Shown piece by piece: positions 26,281 to 36,054 of a stretch of 64,000 bases of DNA. Within the stretch, counting starts at the first letter, position 1; each line of letters opens with the position of its first letter. Below the pieces are notes generated by a model, which worked only from the letters and a program-made list of their open reading frames with translations, had not been told where the DNA came from and ran no database searches. Source of the stretch: Algibacter pectinivorans. GTDB lineage: Bacteria; Bacteroidota; Bacteroidia; Flavobacteriales; Flavobacteriaceae. The translations under genes and the position numbers were made by a program. The stretch covers positions 434,001 to 498,000 of the forward strand of contig NZ_FOMI01000003.1 in assembly GCF_900112595.1 (NCBI RefSeq). Direction: 5' to 3'.

Positions 26281-28229
26281 TAAACAATTATTTTATTAAC
26301 TTCTCTCAAAAATATGTATCCAAGTGGTTGGTATTTGCTATAGATTTGGTTTTAATCTTAGTTGCTTTTTTTGCTGCTTATGTTATAAGGTTTAATTTTA
26401 CATTAGATTTTGATTTAAATCAGTTCTTTATAGAAATACCATTCTTAATTGTGGTTTCTGCAGTTAGTATGCTTTTTGTAGGGTCTTTTAGAAGTGTTAT
26501 TAGACATACGGGATTTACAGATGTTCTTAATGTATTTAAATCTGTTTTGTTAATGTCTCTACTATGTATATGCTTTGTACTAACAAATAGAGCGGCTAGT
26601 ATTATTCCAGGATTTACCATACCGCTTTCAATAATAGTAATACATGCACTATTAAGTTTTGTAATACTTAGTGCTAGTAGATTAGCCTTTAAAATGGGTT
26701 ACAAATACTTGAAATGTAAATTTTTATCTACAAGACGTGTGTTAATTTATGGAACAGGGGACTCGGCAATTGCAACCTATAACGCTTTACTAAATAATGC
26801 TACGGTAAGTTTTACAGTAGTAGCCTTTATTAATAACCAAGCTAAAAAGAGTTCTAAAATTATAAATGGAATTCCAATTTTAAATTATAAAGCTTTAAAT
26901 GAACATTATCTATTTAATAATGACATTGATGAAATTATTGTAACACCTCAAAATACAGAGACAAGTAAACTTATGCAACTTATGGATAGTTTGTCTGACT
27001 CTGGTGTAAAAGTAACCAAAGTGCCACCAATTGAACAATGGATTAATGGTGAGTTAAGTGCTAAACAGATAAAACAAGTACAAATAGACGACTTATTAGG
27101 GCGTCCTCCAATTGAAATTGATAACCCTAATTTATTAAGCGAATTTAATGGCGAAACTGTACTTGTTACAGGAGCAGCTGGGTCTATAGGAAGCGAATTA
27201 GTAAAACAATTATCGAACTTTAATGTTAAACATTTAATTTTAGTAGACCAGGCTGAATCTGCTCTTTATGATGTACAACAAGACTTAAAACGTGAAGGTA
27301 AACATAGTTATACGGCTATTGTTGCAGATATTAGAGATGGCTTAAGAATGGACACCATTTTCCAAATGCACAAACCAACTATGGTTTTTCATGCCGCTGC
27401 GTATAAACATGTCCCTTTAATGGAAAAATCGCCTTATGAAGCTATAAAAATTAATGTAAACGGCACCAAATTGCTTGCAGATACTGCGTCGAGATATAAT
27501 GTGAAAAAATTTGTTTTTGTATCTACAGATAAAGCCGTTAATCCTACTAGTGTAATGGGGGCTACTAAACGTATGGCAGAAATGTATATTAGCTGTCTTC
27601 AAAAGGAAAGTAAAACCAAGTTTATTACTACACGTTTTGGTAATGTATTAGGATCAAATGGCTCTGTTATACCTTTATTTAAAAAACAAATAGAGGCAGG
27701 TAGTGCTTTAACCTTAACTCATAAAGATATTACCAGATATTTTATGACTATTCCTGAGGCTGCACAATTAGTATTAGAAGCAGGAACTATGGGTAAAGGT
27801 GGAGAGATATTTATTTTTGATATGGGAGAATCTGTTAAGATTTATGACCTTGCCAAAAATATGATAAAACTATCTGGATTAAGATACCCCGAAGATATCG
27901 ATATTAAAATTACAGGACTTAGACCTGGAGAAAAGTTATATGAAGAATTGTTAGCTAATGGTGAAAACACCTTGTCTACATACCATAAAAAAATATTAAT
28001 AAGTAAAACAAGGGAACTTGATTATGCTAAAGTAAAATCTGAAATTGAAGAGCTTTGTATAACAAATCGTTTTCAAAGCAATAATATTGTAATGAAAATG
28101 AAAAATTTAATTCCTGAGTATAAATCTAATAACTCTGAATACGAAAGATTTGATGCTCGAGTTAAAACATATAAAAAAGCAAAAGGAATATTAAATAAAC
28201 CTAATAGTACAAAAAAACGCACCATTTAA
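26277..28229 (+). CDS. membrane UDP-GlcNAc 4,6-dehydratase (FlaA1/WbpM/PglF-like)
   Basis: The 650-residue protein has four N-terminal membrane helices (about 17-37, 52-68, 84-101 and 113-132), a CoA-binding-like Rossmann domain (about 150-260) and a C-terminal dehydratase domain. The NAD site is GAAGSIGSE (299-307). STDKAVNPTSVMGATKR (416-432) is the active-site region in which Met replaces the usual Tyr, as in WbpM. It converts UDP-GlcNAc to the 4-keto-6-deoxy sugar at the cytoplasmic membrane face. It overlaps the aminotransferase gene by four bases, indicating coupled translation. Confidence 0.93.
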   Translation: MINNYFINFSQKYVSKWLVFAIDLVLILVAFFAAYVIRFNFTLDFDLNQFFIEIPFLIVVSAVSMLFVGSFRSVIRHTGFTDVLNVFKSVLLMSLLCICFVLTNRAASIIPGFTIPLSIIVIHALLSFVILSASRLAFKMGYKYLKCKFLSTRRVLIYGTGDSAIATYNALLNNATVSFTVVAFINNQAKKSSKIINGIPILNYKALNEHYLFNNDIDEIIVTPQNTETSKLMQLMDSLSDSGVKVTKVPPIEQWINGELSAKQIKQVQIDDLLGRPPIEIDNPNLLSEFNGETVLVTGAAGSIGSELVKQLSNFNVKHLILVDQAESALYDVQQDLKREGKHSYTAIVADIRDGLRMDTIFQMHKPTMVFHAAAYKHVPLMEKSPYEAIKINVNGTKLLADTASRYNVKKFVFVSTDKAVNPTSVMGATKRMAEMYISCLQKESKTKFITTRFGNVLGSNGSVIPLFKKQIEAGSALTLTHKDITRYFMTIPEAAQLVLEAGTMGKGGEIFIFDMGESVKIYDLAKNMIKLSGLRYPEDIDIKITGLRPGEKLYEELLANGENTLSTYHKKILISKTRELDYAKVKSEIEELCITNRFQSNNIVMKMKNLIPEYKSNNSEYERFDARVKTYKKAKGILNKPNSTKKRTI

Positions 28230-28298
28230 ATTAGTTATTTTTATAAAGATTAATTTATAAATAAATAACTCGTATATTTATTTCGGTTAAAGCCCTAA

Positions 28299-29087
28299 AT
28301 GATTAAAATAAGTATGAATATTCCATTATTACCTTGTAAGGAAAAATTATTATCAATTCTAATGTTCATTTTTTTATTAACCTCTTGTGGTTCTAAAAAA
28401 GACATTATTTATTTTCAAAACGCTAAGGACTTCGAAACCTTAGTGGATACCGATACATTTACACCTAAATTTAAAGTTAATGACATTGTAAGTGTATTTG
28501 TTTCTACATTCGATTTGGAGGCTGTAAAGCCTTTTAACATGTACAAGAGTACAACAGAAAATCAAGCAGAAATTGTTGATTATGTAATAGATATTAATGG
28601 AAATATTGATTACCCTGTTTTAGGTAAAATTAAATTATTAGGTTTAACAGTTGAAGAAGCTAAAACTTTATTTAAAGAAAAACTTTCTGACTATCTTAAA
28701 GACCCTATTGTAAATATTAGAATTCTAAACTTTAGAATATCTGTTCTAGGTGAAGTAGATAACCCTGGTAGATATGAGGTGTCGGGAGAACGCATAACAT
28801 TGCTTGAAGCCATAGCCATGGCCGGTGATTTAACTATAAAAGGAGAAAGAAAGAATGTATTGGTAATTAGAGATTTTAATGGTACAAAAACCTACTCTAG
28901 ATTTGACTTGACAAGTAAAGAATTATTTAATTCACCTGTATATTATCTTACACAAAATGATGTGGTTTACGTGCAGCCTAATAAATCTGCCATTAGTGGA
29001 TCTGTTAGTGATGCAAGAATTGGCACCATTATTTCTGTTGTATCTTTCCTTGTTACAACTTCATTATTATTGATTACTAGAAATTAG
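28299..29087 (+). CDS. Wza-type polysaccharide export lipoprotein
   Basis: The 262-residue protein has a lipoprotein signal peptide ending in the lipobox LLTSC (C30); the start could also be Met6. The mature part has a polysaccharide export (SLBB-containing) organisation: FKVNDIVSVFVST, then VLGKIKLLGLTVEEAK and ISVLGEVDNPGRYEV. A hydrophobic helix lies at the C-terminus (about 238-258). It should form the outer-membrane export channel for the capsule or exopolysaccharide. The Wzc gene follows after 9 bases. Confidence 0.92.
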   Translation: MIKISMNIPLLPCKEKLLSILMFIFLLTSCGSKKDIIYFQNAKDFETLVDTDTFTPKFKVNDIVSVFVSTFDLEAVKPFNMYKSTTENQAEIVDYVIDINGNIDYPVLGKIKLLGLTVEEAKTLFKEKLSDYLKDPIVNIRILNFRISVLGEVDNPGRYEVSGERITLLEAIAMAGDLTIKGERKNVLVIRDFNGTKTYSRFDLTSKELFNSPVYYLTQNDVVYVQPNKSAISGSVSDARIGTIISVVSFLVTTSLLLITRN

Positions 29088-29096
29088 ACATTACAC

Positions 29097-31478
29097 ATGG
29101 CTTTAATAGAAAATGAAAATTTATCTAATAGCAATTCTGAGGATTTTAATTTAAAGAAAATGCTATTTACATACTTAAAACAATGGAAATGGTTTGTTTT
29201 TAGCTGTATTGTATTTGTTGCATTAACTTTTTTTAAGTTACGTTATACAACACCTCAATATTCTGCAGTTGCTAAGATTATGCTTATTGATGATAGTGAC
29301 AAGTCGTCTGGAGCTTTAAAAGATTTGGCTCTTTTTTCTGAGAAAGAAGATGCCAAAGTTGATGATGAAATACAGGTAATTAAATCTAGAAGTTTTTTAA
29401 GAAACATAATAAAAAAACTTAATTTAAATGTTACCTATTACGCTAAGGGTAGAATACAAGAAATAGAGTTATACAAAAAATCGCCTATTACTTTAAACTT
29501 TATTGAGTCGGATTCTATTATAGATAATATAAGCTTTAGTTTTTATGTGCAAGTACTATCTAATACTGAGTTTACATATAAGATAAAAGAGGATGCCATT
29601 GCTAAAAAATATACGTTTGGCGAAACCATATCTACAAATTTTGGAGGAATAATAGTTACTCCTGTAGAAGCCACACTAAATAATTATATAGGTAGCACTA
29701 TTAAAGTAAACATAGCGAAATTAGAAAGTCTTTCAGAGTCTTTAAAAAATAGAGTTAAAATTGCACCTTCTGGAAAATCTTCCAAAGTAATTAGTATTGG
29801 TTTAACAGATCCGGTAATACAAAAAGCCAAGGATATAATAAATACACTAATTGATGAATATAATAGGTCTACAATTGATAAAAAAAATGAAATATCCAAT
29901 AACACTGCAGATTTTATTAATGAACGTGTAGAGTTAATTGCTGAAGACCTTGTAAATGTTGATAATAGTATTGTACGCTTTAAAACTGGTAATAAACTAA
30001 CCGATGTTAGTAATGAAGCTATGAAATTTTTAGAATCCAGTACTATGAATCAGCAAGACATGGATCAATCTAAAATAGAATTAAGTTTACTAAATTCAAT
30101 GAAGGGTGCTTTAGGAAATGATGCGGCAAAATTTCAACCGGTACCTTCTAACTTAGGATTGGGAGATGCTGCTATTGCAGGACTTTCTAGTAAGTATAAT
30201 GAGTTATTACAAAGAAGAAAGACATTATTAAAAAGTGCAGGAGAACAAAACCCCATAGTAGTTGAACTAGATCAAACACTTTCTAGTATTCGTCAAAATT
30301 TAACACAGAGTATTGATAACTCCAGTAATTCATTAAAAATTAGAATTAATAATCTACAAAATCAATCCTCTAGGATTAATTCCAAAATTTTATCAGTTCC
30401 AGGACAAGAAAGTAAATTACGATCTATAGAGAGAAAACAGGGTATTAAAGAACAACTGTATTTATATTTATTACAAAAAAGGGAAGAAGCGGCCATATCC
30501 TTAACGGCAACATCGCCTAGTGCAAAAATTATTGATGAAGCTTATAATAGCAATGGTGGACCTGTTTCCCCTAATAAAAAAATAGCTTATATAGCGGCTT
30601 TATTTTTTGGACTAGCTGTACCTTTTGGAATCATTTATATTAAAGGTTTATTAGATACAAAAATTCATAATAAAGAAGACCTAGAACGAGAAGTTAAAAA
30701 CATATCCGTGTTAGGAGAAATTCCAAAGCTAAGTAATGGAGATAACCATCTAGTTCAGAAAAACGATAGATCCATTCTATCTGAGTCTTTCAGAATAATT
30801 AGAACCAATTTAGATTTTGTTAGACGAAGTAAAGATGTTAAAGCGTTTAATAATGTTGTTTTTGTAACTTCAACCATTAACAATGAAGGAAAGTCTTTTT
30901 TTAGTTCAAATTTAGCACTTACTATTGCTAATACAAATCAAAAAGTATTGTTAATAGGTGCAGATATTAGAAATCCACAAATATTTTCTGCAATTAAAAA
31001 GAACGCAAAAAACATTGTAGATAGAGGTTTAACAGAGTATTTGGGAGATAGCTCTATTACTATAAAGGAAACTATTAATGAATTAAATATTAATAATATT
31101 AATCTTGATGTACTCCTATCTGGTATAGTACCTCCAAATCCTGCAGAGTTGTTAATGAGTGATAGATTAAAACAATTATTTGAAGAGGTTTCTGCTCATT
31201 ACGATTATGTTATTGTGGATACCGCTCCAGCCATGTTAGTTACCGATACCTTATTAATTAGTAAATATGCCGGACATACCGCTTATATTACTAGAGCAGA
31301 TTATACCGAAAAGAAAATACTAAACTTCGCAAAAGAATTGCATGCTGAAAATAAGTTAAATAATATGATGCTTGTAGTGAACGATGTTAAACAATCTAAT
31401 TTTGGATATGGTGCAAAATATGGTTATTATGGAGCTCCTGAAAAGAAAGGATTATTTGGACGATTTAAAAAATCTTAA
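29097..31478 (+). CDS. Wzc-type tyrosine autokinase / chain-length regulator
   Basis: The 793-residue protein has a Wzz domain with a first membrane helix (about 32-47), a long periplasmic coiled region, a second helix (about 497-515) and a cytoplasmic BY-kinase domain. Walker A is STINNEGKS (592-600), Walker A' is LLIGADIRNP (618-627) and Walker B is YVIVDTAP (704-711). The tail holds Y771, Y775, Y777 and Y778, the usual autophosphorylation cluster. In Walker A' the first Asp is Gly. It controls polymerisation and export together with Wza. No Wzb phosphatase gene is present in the window. Confidence 0.94.
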   Translation: MALIENENLSNSNSEDFNLKKMLFTYLKQWKWFVFSCIVFVALTFFKLRYTTPQYSAVAKIMLIDDSDKSSGALKDLALFSEKEDAKVDDEIQVIKSRSFLRNIIKKLNLNVTYYAKGRIQEIELYKKSPITLNFIESDSIIDNISFSFYVQVLSNTEFTYKIKEDAIAKKYTFGETISTNFGGIIVTPVEATLNNYIGSTIKVNIAKLESLSESLKNRVKIAPSGKSSKVISIGLTDPVIQKAKDIINTLIDEYNRSTIDKKNEISNNTADFINERVELIAEDLVNVDNSIVRFKTGNKLTDVSNEAMKFLESSTMNQQDMDQSKIELSLLNSMKGALGNDAAKFQPVPSNLGLGDAAIAGLSSKYNELLQRRKTLLKSAGEQNPIVVELDQTLSSIRQNLTQSIDNSSNSLKIRINNLQNQSSRINSKILSVPGQESKLRSIERKQGIKEQLYLYLLQKREEAAISLTATSPSAKIIDEAYNSNGGPVSPNKKIAYIAALFFGLAVPFGIIYIKGLLDTKIHNKEDLEREVKNISVLGEIPKLSNGDNHLVQKNDRSILSESFRIIRTNLDFVRRSKDVKAFNNVVFVTSTINNEGKSFFSSNLALTIANTNQKVLLIGADIRNPQIFSAIKKNAKNIVDRGLTEYLGDSSITIKETINELNINNINLDVLLSGIVPPNPAELLMSDRLKQLFEEVSAHYDYVIVDTAPAMLVTDTLLISKYAGHTAYITRADYTEKKILNFAKELHAENKLNNMMLVVNDVKQSNFGYGAKYGYYGAPEKKGLFGRFKKS

Positions 31479-31497
31479 TCTCACTAAGTTTAAGTAC

Positions 31498-31532
31498 AAA
31501 AAAAGCATCTATTTAAATAGATGCTTTTTTTT
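31498..31532. terminator. bidirectional rho-independent terminator
   Basis: A perfect 34-base palindrome (31498-31531) has the core AGCATCTATTT / AAATAGATGCT and A/T runs on both sides. It lies between the convergent wzc and aroB genes and would stop transcription from both directions. Confidence 0.9.
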
Positions 31533-31558
31533 ATTGGTTATTATATAATTACATGTTC

Positions 31559-32626
31559 TTAATTTGCATAAAATTGAAAAGCGTCTAAAATCACTTTATT
31601 ATCAACTAAACAATCTATCTTACAAGTACCAATGGATTCTAAAAGCACAAAATTAATATTTCCATGGTTATTCTTTTTGTCGTATTTTAATAACTCTATA
31701 ATAGCTTCGTAATCCTTATCTTCAAAAGTTACTTTATCATAATAGCTAAGAAATAAATCTTTTATATCTTGAGTGGTTTGTTTTGGAAAACCTAACAATT
31801 CGGTTGAAATATAGCTCGCCAAAATCATACCCACAACTATAGCTTCACCATGTAATAATGTGGTCTTGTTTTCATTACTTAAAAAATAAGATTCTATAGC
31901 GTGTCCTAAAGTATGACCAAAATTTAAAGTTTTACGTAGGCCATTTTCAAAAGGATCCTCTTCAACAACATTTCTTTTAATAATAACAGACTCGTGTATT
32001 AGCTCATCTAGATTATCTAGAGTTAATTTCGATAAATCCTGAAATTTATTCCAATAGTTCTCTCCGGTTATTAAACCATGTTTAAGCATTTCGGCCAATC
32101 CAGAACGCATTTGTTCTTTAGATAAAGTGTCTAAAAAAGATGTATCAATAAGCACCAAATCAGGATTACTTATTACACCAATTTGGTTTTTTAGGTGCCC
32201 TAAATCTACACCTGTTTTACCTCCAACAGAGGCATCTACCATAGATAATAATGTTGTTGGCACGTTTACATAAGAAATACCACGCTTAAAGGTGCAGGCC
32301 ACAAACCCGCCTAAATCGGTAATAACCCCACCACCAATGTTTATCATTAAACTCTTACGGTCTGCATTAAGTTCAGATAAGGTATTCCATACACCAACGC
32401 AAGTGTCTATATTTTTGTTTACTTCGCCAGATTCAATTTCAATAATTTCAATTATTTTATCTGTTTCAAGTCGGTTTAAAAACTTAGGCAAACAATGTTC
32501 ATGTGTGTTTTCATCAACTAAAATAAAAATTTTCGAGAAATTACTGTTTTTAATATGCTCATTTATATTATTGTAACACGTTTCATTAAAATGTACAATA
32601 CTATCATTAGCCTTTATAGAATCCAT
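31559..32626 (-). CDS. aroB: 3-dehydroquinate synthase
   Basis: The 355-residue protein is an AroB-type dehydroquinate synthase, which makes 3-dehydroquinate from DAHP in the shikimate pathway using NAD and a metal ion. Recognisable motifs are the NAD-binding INIGGGVITDLGGFVA, GGKTGVDLGHLKNQIG, and the metal ligands in FGHTLGHAIE and LLHGEAIVVG. The length is normal. It is convergent with wzc across a shared terminator and divergent from the proline dehydrogenase gene with 93 bases between. It has no evident link to polysaccharide making. Confidence 0.95.
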   Translation of the reverse strand: MDSIKANDSIVHFNETCYNNINEHIKNSNFSKIFILVDENTHEHCLPKFLNRLETDKIIEIIEIESGEVNKNIDTCVGVWNTLSELNADRKSLMINIGGGVITDLGGFVACTFKRGISYVNVPTTLLSMVDASVGGKTGVDLGHLKNQIGVISNPDLVLIDTSFLDTLSKEQMRSGLAEMLKHGLITGENYWNKFQDLSKLTLDNLDELIHESVIIKRNVVEEDPFENGLRKTLNFGHTLGHAIESYFLSNENKTTLLHGEAIVVGMILASYISTELLGFPKQTTQDIKDLFLSYYDKVTFEDKDYEAIIELLKYDKKNNHGNINFVLLESIGTCKIDCLVDNKVILDAFQFYAN

Positions 32627-32719
32627 AAAATAAATGTTGTTTTTTAAGGCTGTGAAATTAAGGAGTTTTTAGATAAAAAGGTAACTTAGATATAATTATA
32701 TTTATGCAAATTTTTTGAA

Positions 32720-33895
32720 ATGAATACCGATTTAATTTTTGATAATACCGAAGTTGCTTTTTCTTTAAAGTCGGACTCCGAATTAGAACGTGCTTATTTT
32801 TTATTTAAAATGATATCTATTGAGCCTTTAGTGCGCATTGGAACTGCAGCTACAAATTTTGCAATTAAGGCACATTTACCAATTGAAGGCTTAATTCGGT
32901 CAACTGTTTTCGATCATTTTTGTGGAGGTGTTAGCGAAAATGATTGTTTAACAGTTATCAATAATATGTTTACTAAAGGTGTTAGCTCGGTTTTAGACTA
33001 TTCGGTAGAAGGAAAAGAAGCTGAAAATGAATTTGATGCCGCATGCGATAAGATTGTAAAAATAATTGAATTTGCTAAAGAAATTGACGCCATTCCTATT
33101 GCTGTATTTAAGCCTACTGCTTTTGGTCGTGTTGCGATATATGAAAAACTTTCAAAAAATGAGAAGTTAAGTAACTTGGAAGCGCAAGAATGGCAACGTA
33201 TAATTAGTAGGTTTGAAAAGGTTTGTAGTAAGGCTAAAGAAATTGATGTAGCAGTATTAATTGATGCCGAAGAAAGTTGGATACAAACAGCAGCTGATAA
33301 TTTAGTAACTACTTTAATGCAAAAGTATAACACAGAAAAACCTATAGTGTTTAATACGCTACAAATGTACAGACACGATAGACTAGCTTTTTTACAGGAA
33401 GAGCACGAAAAAGCAAAAAAAGCAAAATATTTTCTTGGTTATAAAGTGGTTAGAGGCGCTTATATGGAAAAAGAAAAAGATAGGGCAGAAGCAGGAGGTT
33501 ATCAATCGCCAATTTGTGGTAGTAAAGCATTAACCGATGAGAATTTTAATAAGGGTGTTAGATATATAATGGATAATTTAGATTGCATGTCTATTTTTGC
33601 TGGCACACATAATGAAGATAGTTCGTATTTGTTAATGGATTTAATGAAGAACAAAGGTTTATTACACAATGACCCGCGTGTATGGTTTGGCCAATTGTAC
33701 GGTATGAGTGATCATATTAGTTTTAATTTGGCTAATAAAGGCTATAATGTTGCTAAATACTTGCCATTTGGTCCCGTTAAAGATGTCATGCCTTATTTAA
33801 TACGTAGGGCAGAAGAAAACACATCGGTGGCTGGACAAACAGGAAGAGAATTAGCTCTATTAACTAAGGAGAAAAAGCGGCGAAAATCTATATAA
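32720..33895 (+). CDS. proline dehydrogenase
   Basis: The 391-residue protein matches stand-alone proline dehydrogenases, FAD-dependent TIM-barrel enzymes that oxidise proline to pyrroline-5-carboxylate. Typical segments are AVFKPTAFGR, VLIDAEESWIQ, FNTLQMYRHDR, YKVVRGAYMEKEK and the C-terminal YLPFGPVKDVMPYLIRRAEEN, the last holding the substrate arginines. The gene's 3' end overlaps the convergent CapD-like gene by 8 bases. A housekeeping or catabolic role is expected, with no link to the polysaccharide locus around it. Confidence 0.94.
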   Translation: MNTDLIFDNTEVAFSLKSDSELERAYFLFKMISIEPLVRIGTAATNFAIKAHLPIEGLIRSTVFDHFCGGVSENDCLTVINNMFTKGVSSVLDYSVEGKEAENEFDAACDKIVKIIEFAKEIDAIPIAVFKPTAFGRVAIYEKLSKNEKLSNLEAQEWQRIISRFEKVCSKAKEIDVAVLIDAEESWIQTAADNLVTTLMQKYNTEKPIVFNTLQMYRHDRLAFLQEEHEKAKKAKYFLGYKVVRGAYMEKEKDRAEAGGYQSPICGSKALTDENFNKGVRYIMDNLDCMSIFAGTHNEDSSYLLMDLMKNKGLLHNDPRVWFGQLYGMSDHISFNLANKGYNVAKYLPFGPVKDVMPYLIRRAEENTSVAGQTGRELALLTKEKKRRKSI

Positions 33896-34952
33896 GCTTT
33901 TGCAACAATGCTTTAATGTCTTTATTAGGAGTTTTTGGGGTAACTTTTTCTAAGTCTTGAAAATTAATAGCAATAATTTTCTCTTTTGATTTTTGCTTTA
34001 CCACAAGTATACCACTATTACTTGTAGGAACTAGTATTTCATTATTAGTTATTATTTCTTCGCTAAATTTTTCGCCAGGGCGTAAACCAGTTGTTTTTAG
34101 TTCTATGTCAATAGATTTTTTGTTACATTTTATAATTAGTCTATTAATTATATCCATAATTTTAATGGGGTTTCCCATATTAAAAGTATAGGTTGTTTCT
34201 TGATAATTATTATAAGCAAGTTTTAAAATGAGCTTACATGCCTTATGTTTGCTTATAAAGTATCTAGAAATGTTTTTATCTGTTATAGTTACTGGGTAAC
34301 CAAAGTCTATTTGTTTTTTTAATAAAGGAACTAAAGAACCATTGGACCCTAATATATTACCAAACCTTGTATTAATAAATAAAGTGTCACTTTTAGAGTT
34401 TAAAAACGTAATATAGTTTTCTCCAATTTTTTTAGATAATCCCATAACATTAATTGGGTTAACCGCCTTATCTGTAGAAATAAAAATGAATTTTTTAATA
34501 TTAAATTCATGTGCTAAATCGGCAAGTTGCTTAGTTGCCAAAACATTTACTTTTACTGCTCTATAGGCATTACTTTCCATTAATGGTACATGTTTGTAGG
34601 CTGCCGCATGAAAAATAATGGTTGGCTTATATTTAATAAATATAAGTTTTACAGCGTCTACATCTGTAATGTCAATTAATTTAAAGTTTACATTTTTAAT
34701 AGCTTTAAACTCTAGTTCCTTAATTAATTGGTAAAGTGGCGATTCTGCATTGTCAATTAATATTAGTTTTTTGTATTTGCAGTTAATTAATTGGTGTACT
34801 AGTCCGCTGCCTATAGAGCCTGCAGCACCGGTAATTAAAATAACATCGTTAGAGAAGTCAAACTCACAGTCTTTTTTTGTAGAAGTATTCAGGGAAAATA
34901 ATCCTGAGTCATTAAGTAATTCGTCAATATAATTTTTAATTTCTGTGTTCAT
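33888..34952 (-). CDS. soluble CapD/WbpM-like nucleotide-sugar dehydratase/epimerase
   Basis: The 354-residue protein corresponds to the C-terminal catalytic domain of WbpM/CapD proteins without the membrane part. The NAD site is ITGAAGSIGSG; the usual Glu after GSIGS is Gly here. STDKAVNPINVMGLSKK is the active-site region with Met in place of Tyr and the Lys retained. FGNILGSNGSLVP and TGLRPGEKFSEE are also typical. It may be a UDP-GlcNAc 4,6-dehydratase or an inverting type. It is a paralog of the protein at 26277-28229. It overlaps the convergent proline dehydrogenase gene by 8 bases and lies upstream of an initiating sugar transferase gene. Confidence 0.86.
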   Translation of the reverse strand: MNTEIKNYIDELLNDSGLFSLNTSTKKDCEFDFSNDVILITGAAGSIGSGLVHQLINCKYKKLILIDNAESPLYQLIKELEFKAIKNVNFKLIDITDVDAVKLIFIKYKPTIIFHAAAYKHVPLMESNAYRAVKVNVLATKQLADLAHEFNIKKFIFISTDKAVNPINVMGLSKKIGENYITFLNSKSDTLFINTRFGNILGSNGSLVPLLKKQIDFGYPVTITDKNISRYFISKHKACKLILKLAYNNYQETTYTFNMGNPIKIMDIINRLIIKCNKKSIDIELKTTGLRPGEKFSEEIITNNEILVPTSNSGILVVKQKSKEKIIAINFQDLEKVTPKTPNKDIKALLQKLI

Positions 34953-35052
34953 TTTGAAGAATTACTATGCTATTTTAAGTAACTTTTAATTGTTTAGAAG
35001 TTATTTTGAAATTTATTAATAATAATGCTATAAGTAAATTAAATTTTCAACT

Positions 35053-35646
35053 TTATTTAGTTATAACTTTAATAATGGTTTTAGCAATAAGTTTTAAATC
35101 GAATAAAAAACTTTTTCGTTTTACGTATTCTTTATTATATCTTAATTTATCGGGAATTATTGTGTTAATAAAGTACGCTTCTGGATCTTTAGCTGCCTTT
35201 AAAAGTTCTACCTCGTTTCTATACTTCAAGGATGCTAATCCAGTAATTCCGGGTCTAACTTTAAATATCTTAAGATCATCTTCGGTATAAAAGTTAACAT
35301 AGTAACGTAATTCTGGTCTAGGACCAACAAAACTCATATCTCCTTTTATAATATTTATAAGTTGCGGAAATTCATCTATTTTAAATCGCCTTAAAAAATA
35401 ACCTATTTTAGTAATTCTAGAATCGTTGTTACCCAGAGTTAGTAGTCCCTTTTTATTAGAATCCGTTCGCATGGTTCTAAATTTATAAATATTGAAATTT
35501 ATATTGTTTTTACCCACACGCTCTTGAATAAAAAGTACTGGGCCTTTAGAGTCTAGTTTTATTAGAATGGCAATTATTAATAGAATAGGAGATAGCACTA
35601 ATAATCCTATTATAGAAAAAACAACATCAAAAAGTCGTTTAGTCAT
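35053..35646 (-). CDS. PglC-like initiating sugar-phosphate transferase
   Basis: The 197-residue protein is a minimal polyprenyl-phosphate sugar-1-phosphate transferase. It has one N-terminal re-entrant membrane helix with the Ser-Pro break (residues 19-20), the KFRTMR motif (55-60), the catalytic Asp-Glu pair D91-E92 (RRFKIDEFPQL) and SFVGPRPE. It would start repeat-unit assembly by moving a sugar phosphate from UDP-sugar to undecaprenyl phosphate. The PglE- and PglF-like enzymes of the neighbouring operon suggest an amino-dideoxy sugar as first residue, which is inference. It follows the 124-residue protein gene with a one-base gap. Confidence 0.92.
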   Translation of the reverse strand: MTKRLFDVVFSIIGLLVLSPILLIIAILIKLDSKGPVLFIQERVGKNNINFNIYKFRTMRTDSNKKGLLTLGNNDSRITKIGYFLRRFKIDEFPQLINIIKGDMSFVGPRPELRYYVNFYTEDDLKIFKVRPGITGLASLKYRNEVELLKAAKDPEAYFINTIIPDKLRYNKEYVKRKSFLFDLKLIAKTIIKVITK

Positions 35647-35647
35647 A

Positions 35648-36022
35648 CTATTTTTTGATTATTAAATTTTGAAGCGTAGCTATACTATCACAGTTTTGAA
35701 CCACTAAACTCAGTTCTTTTTCATTATAGTTTGCATCAATAGTATAAACCCCACAAGGCTCTTGTCTGGGTGTGCTTTCAGAAAAATTGATATCTCCTTT
35801 TTTTAAAATATAGGCGACACCAAGAGAATCTATGTCTTTAGCTAATAAAGCTTGAGAAATATTTTCACTATAAATAAGGTTTTTAGAGTTAATGTTTTTT
35901 AAAACTCTAGAATCTGGACCATAACTACAGGACGTTTTTTTTCCATTTAAAAAAAATGCCAAAATGATTAAGCCTAATGAAAAACCACCCAAATAATAAC
36001 CAATACGCTGAATTAAACTCAT
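35648..36022 (-). CDS. small membrane-anchored protein (possibly DUF4258)
   Basis: The 124-residue protein has one N-terminal membrane helix (about 9-25) and a small soluble domain with cysteines at SCSYGPD, QEPCGVY and QNCDS. I believe similar proteins are annotated as DUF4258-containing in Flavobacteriaceae, next to alanine dehydrogenase as here, but that is from memory. The function is unknown. It sits between ald (32-base gap) and the sugar transferase gene (1-base gap) on the same strand, so the three may be co-transcribed. Confidence 0.8.
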   Translation of the reverse strand: MSLIQRIGYYLGGFSLGLIILAFFLNGKKTSCSYGPDSRVLKNINSKNLIYSENISQALLAKDIDSLGVAYILKKGDINFSESTPRQEPCGVYTIDANYNEKELSLVVQNCDSIATLQNLIIKK

Positions 36023-36054
36023 TTAAAAATTTTAGTGTTGTTTAAAGTAATGGT

